Shown here one piece after another: positions 53,447 through 54,693 of a DNA stretch of 54,693 nt. The translations under genes were made by a program, and so were the position numbers. This DNA comes from Halorubrum alkaliphilum (GTDB lineage Archaea > Halobacteriota > Halobacteria > Halobacteriales > Haloferacaceae), in the NCBI RefSeq assembly GCF_017873815.1, contig NZ_JAGGKQ010000019.1, forward strand, positions 1 to 54,693, written 5' to 3'. Within the stretch, counting starts at the first letter, position 1, and each line of letters begins with the position of its first letter. The notes under the pieces were generated by a model. The model saw only the letters and a list, made by a program, of their open reading frames with translations, did no database searches and was not told where the DNA came from.

Positions 53447-53796
53447 TGATCTCCACGGCCGACTTCACCGGCGTCAGTGGCTAAATACCTCTCTTCGGAG
53501 TACCCGCCGGTCATCCGCGAGTTCGCTCCTCGAACGGGTTGCGTACGGTCGGTCGATGAGAACGTCGAGAACGTCCGTAGGCATACGACTCCTCGCAGAA
53601 AACGGAAACAGACCGATGAACTGCGCGTCGCGTCACGCAGAGCTCGGAGACGACGAGTTAGTATTCTTATAACTGAAAATCGGACCAGCAAGTACATAAG
53701 GAGGATCCGCCTCCGTTCAGATAGCCAGTATTCCGGCGGGCTCGTCTTGAACGCTGATGTCAAGGTGATGCTCGTCGGACGCAGCTGGGTGTAATC
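53447..53796. other. Spacer between tRNA-Thr and the pilin gene
   Basis: 350 bases with no supported gene; short frames on both strands look accidental. A TATA-like tcttataac at about 53663-53671 could drive the pilin with a leader of about 100 bases. No copy of the tRNA 3' end was found downstream within the window. Confidence 0.5.
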
Positions 53797-54315
53797 ATGG
53801 AAACAGGAAACCTGTTCAACACGGACGAGAGGGCCGTCAGTCCAGTCATAGGGGTCATACTAATGGTCGCGATCACGGTGATCCTCGCGGCCGTCATCGG
53901 GACGTTCGTCCTCGGACTGGGCGACAGTCTCGGGGATAACCAGCCGACCGCACAACTATCGATCTCGGGTGAGGAAAGCACCGATGAGGACGTGGCGGGA
54001 ACGATAACCATCGAACACACTGGCGGTGATACGATCGACGCCGAGAACATCGATATCGTGATTCGTAGCGGAAGTGACACGACCGACCGGGACCAGCTTA
54101 GCGAAGTCATTGACGAGAACGACGACGCTCGGATCAGCGTTGGCGACTCGGTTTCGGTTGAATTAGCAGATACTGATACTGCTGATGATCAGACTATTAT
54201 TGACGGCGTGCGCCTGATCCACACGCCTTCGCAGTCGATCATTGCCGACCAGACGATCGATGACATCACGGAGGTCGATGGCAGCGATGGAGCTGCCTTC
54301 GCCGACTCAGAATAG
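53797..54315 (+). CDS. Type IV pilin
   Basis: Archaeal pilin subunit of 172 residues. After a short positively/negatively mixed leader METGNLFNTDER comes the conserved RAVSPVIGVILMVAITVIL hydrophobic segment, which carries the prepilin peptidase cleavage site near the arginine and forms the filament core helix. The rest is an acidic, Thr/Ser/Asp-rich beta domain exposed on the filament. This matches haloarchaeal PilA-type adhesion pilins. Third-position base use is a bit AT-rich compared with upstream genes. Possible first gene of a longer pilin cluster beyond the window. Confidence 0.92.
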   Translation: METGNLFNTDERAVSPVIGVILMVAITVILAAVIGTFVLGLGDSLGDNQPTAQLSISGEESTDEDVAGTITIEHTGGDTIDAENIDIVIRSGSDTTDRDQLSEVIDENDDARISVGDSVSVELADTDTADDQTIIDGVRLIHTPSQSIIADQTIDDITEVDGSDGAAFADSE

Positions 54316-54693
54316 TCCATCGTAGGATCGCCGACACTGTTGTTTCTTTTTATCGCACGATAATCACCGTTAATACGCGATATACCGCTCTTAGGACACG
54401 CCCAGTATCAAGCCAGCACTGTGATCTCCCCGTATCGTACTACGATCTTCAGGGTACGCCCCGAACACGACCCGACACACTCCCGGAAGCTCGATACCAG
54501 TTTTTAACATCCGCTTCTAACCGCTATGAGGCGTTGTGACAGCCGATAAACCCTCACTGAAGGCGCTAATGAAAGCCTGCTTGTTTGTTACTCAAATCGT
54601 ACGTGTTTAGCCCGAGCTGATTTCGTCACTGTCTCGTAGATAGAGACACGCGGGGGACACATGGTCCGTCAGCAGGAATCGGGAATGCCTTCT
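54316..54693. other. Downstream stretch with no supported gene
   Basis: 378 bases, AT-rich relative to the chromosome. A short run tgtttcttttta at 54341-54352 after the pilin stop may be a T-rich terminator. At 54501-54508 tttttaac lies about 28 bases before a GTG (54536) that opens only 24 codons, so it is probably a remnant or chance frame. The window ends before the next gene. Confidence 0.45.

Noticed and set aside
53428-53794. Overlapping frames on both strands between tRNA-Thr and the pilin
   Set aside because: The minus frame runs into the tRNA and both have non-haloarchaeal, Arg/Ser-rich composition without start signals.
54536-54610. GTG-initiated 24-codon frame near the window end with a TATA-like box
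   Set aside because: Too short and without recognised similarity; kept only as part of the downstream stretch description.

Overview
The window is a piece of a haloarchaeal (class Halobacteria) chromosome. The evidence is high-GC coding DNA, very acidic proteins, leaderless-looking archaeal promoters (TATA-like boxes 25 to 30 bases before start codons), twin-arginine lipoproteins, an intron-containing elongator tRNA-Met, archaeal-type GluRS, Pus10, pelota, a UbaA-type E1 enzyme and a type IV pilin. A Halorubrum-like genus fits the overall style, but that is inference.

Bases 1-8500 form an accessory region of mixed, often AT-rich composition. It holds a Tat lipoprotein and a large single-chain type IIG (Eco57I-like) restriction-methylation gene. 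An IS701-like element with 17-bp inverted repeats splits that gene near its 3' end. Removing the element plus one copy of its 5-bp target duplication rejoins an open frame of 1381 codons. The target-recognition part of the enzyme is AT-rich, while the catalytic core and the C-terminal tail are GC-rich, so the gene is a mosaic. Two decayed copies of the same C-terminal tail lie downstream. Between and around them are a four-helix membrane protein starting 2 bases after the enzyme gene, a 39-codon ORF, and a two-gene module whose first gene carries an in-frame stop.

Bases 8500-23350 are housekeeping and metabolic genes: M32 carboxypeptidase, BolA, an amino-acid permease fused to two universal stress domains (with a 15-codon leader ORF overlapping its start), deoxyribose-phosphate aldolase, an EamA exporter, an ArsR-type regulator, phosphoglycerate mutase GpmI, a thiolase, a DgcN-DgcA D-glutamate catabolic pair, pelota and a DUF4013 membrane protein. 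A compact IS6-like element (23394-24084, 8-bp target duplication) sits just upstream of the DUF4013 promoter.

Bases 24300-48000 contain an unknown protein coupled to an alpha/beta hydrolase, a thiamine-binding protein, a MOSC protein, tRNA-Ser(GGA), RidA, UbaA, an iron alcohol dehydrogenase family protein, an FAD oxidoreductase, a four-PAS soluble histidine kinase, MoaB with a histidine-rich leader, the trpDFEG operon behind a palindromic operator candidate, a Usp protein behind another palindrome, Pus10, tRNA-Met with an 80-base intron, a lipoprotein, a ferredoxin and GltX. MOSC, UbaA and MoaB give the stretch a molybdenum/sulfur-transfer flavour.

Bases 48000-54693 hold SurE, CarA diverging from an Lrp/AsnC regulator across a 392-base spacer with three palindromes of the same geometry, uridine kinase, a CBS protein, a GNAT acetyltransferase, tRNA-Thr(TGT) and a type IV pilin. 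CarA, uridine kinase and possibly SurE point to pyrimidine nucleotide metabolism. The most notable findings are the mosaic, IS-split type IIG locus with its repeated 3' scars and linked membrane protein, and the matching operator set between carA and the Lrp gene.
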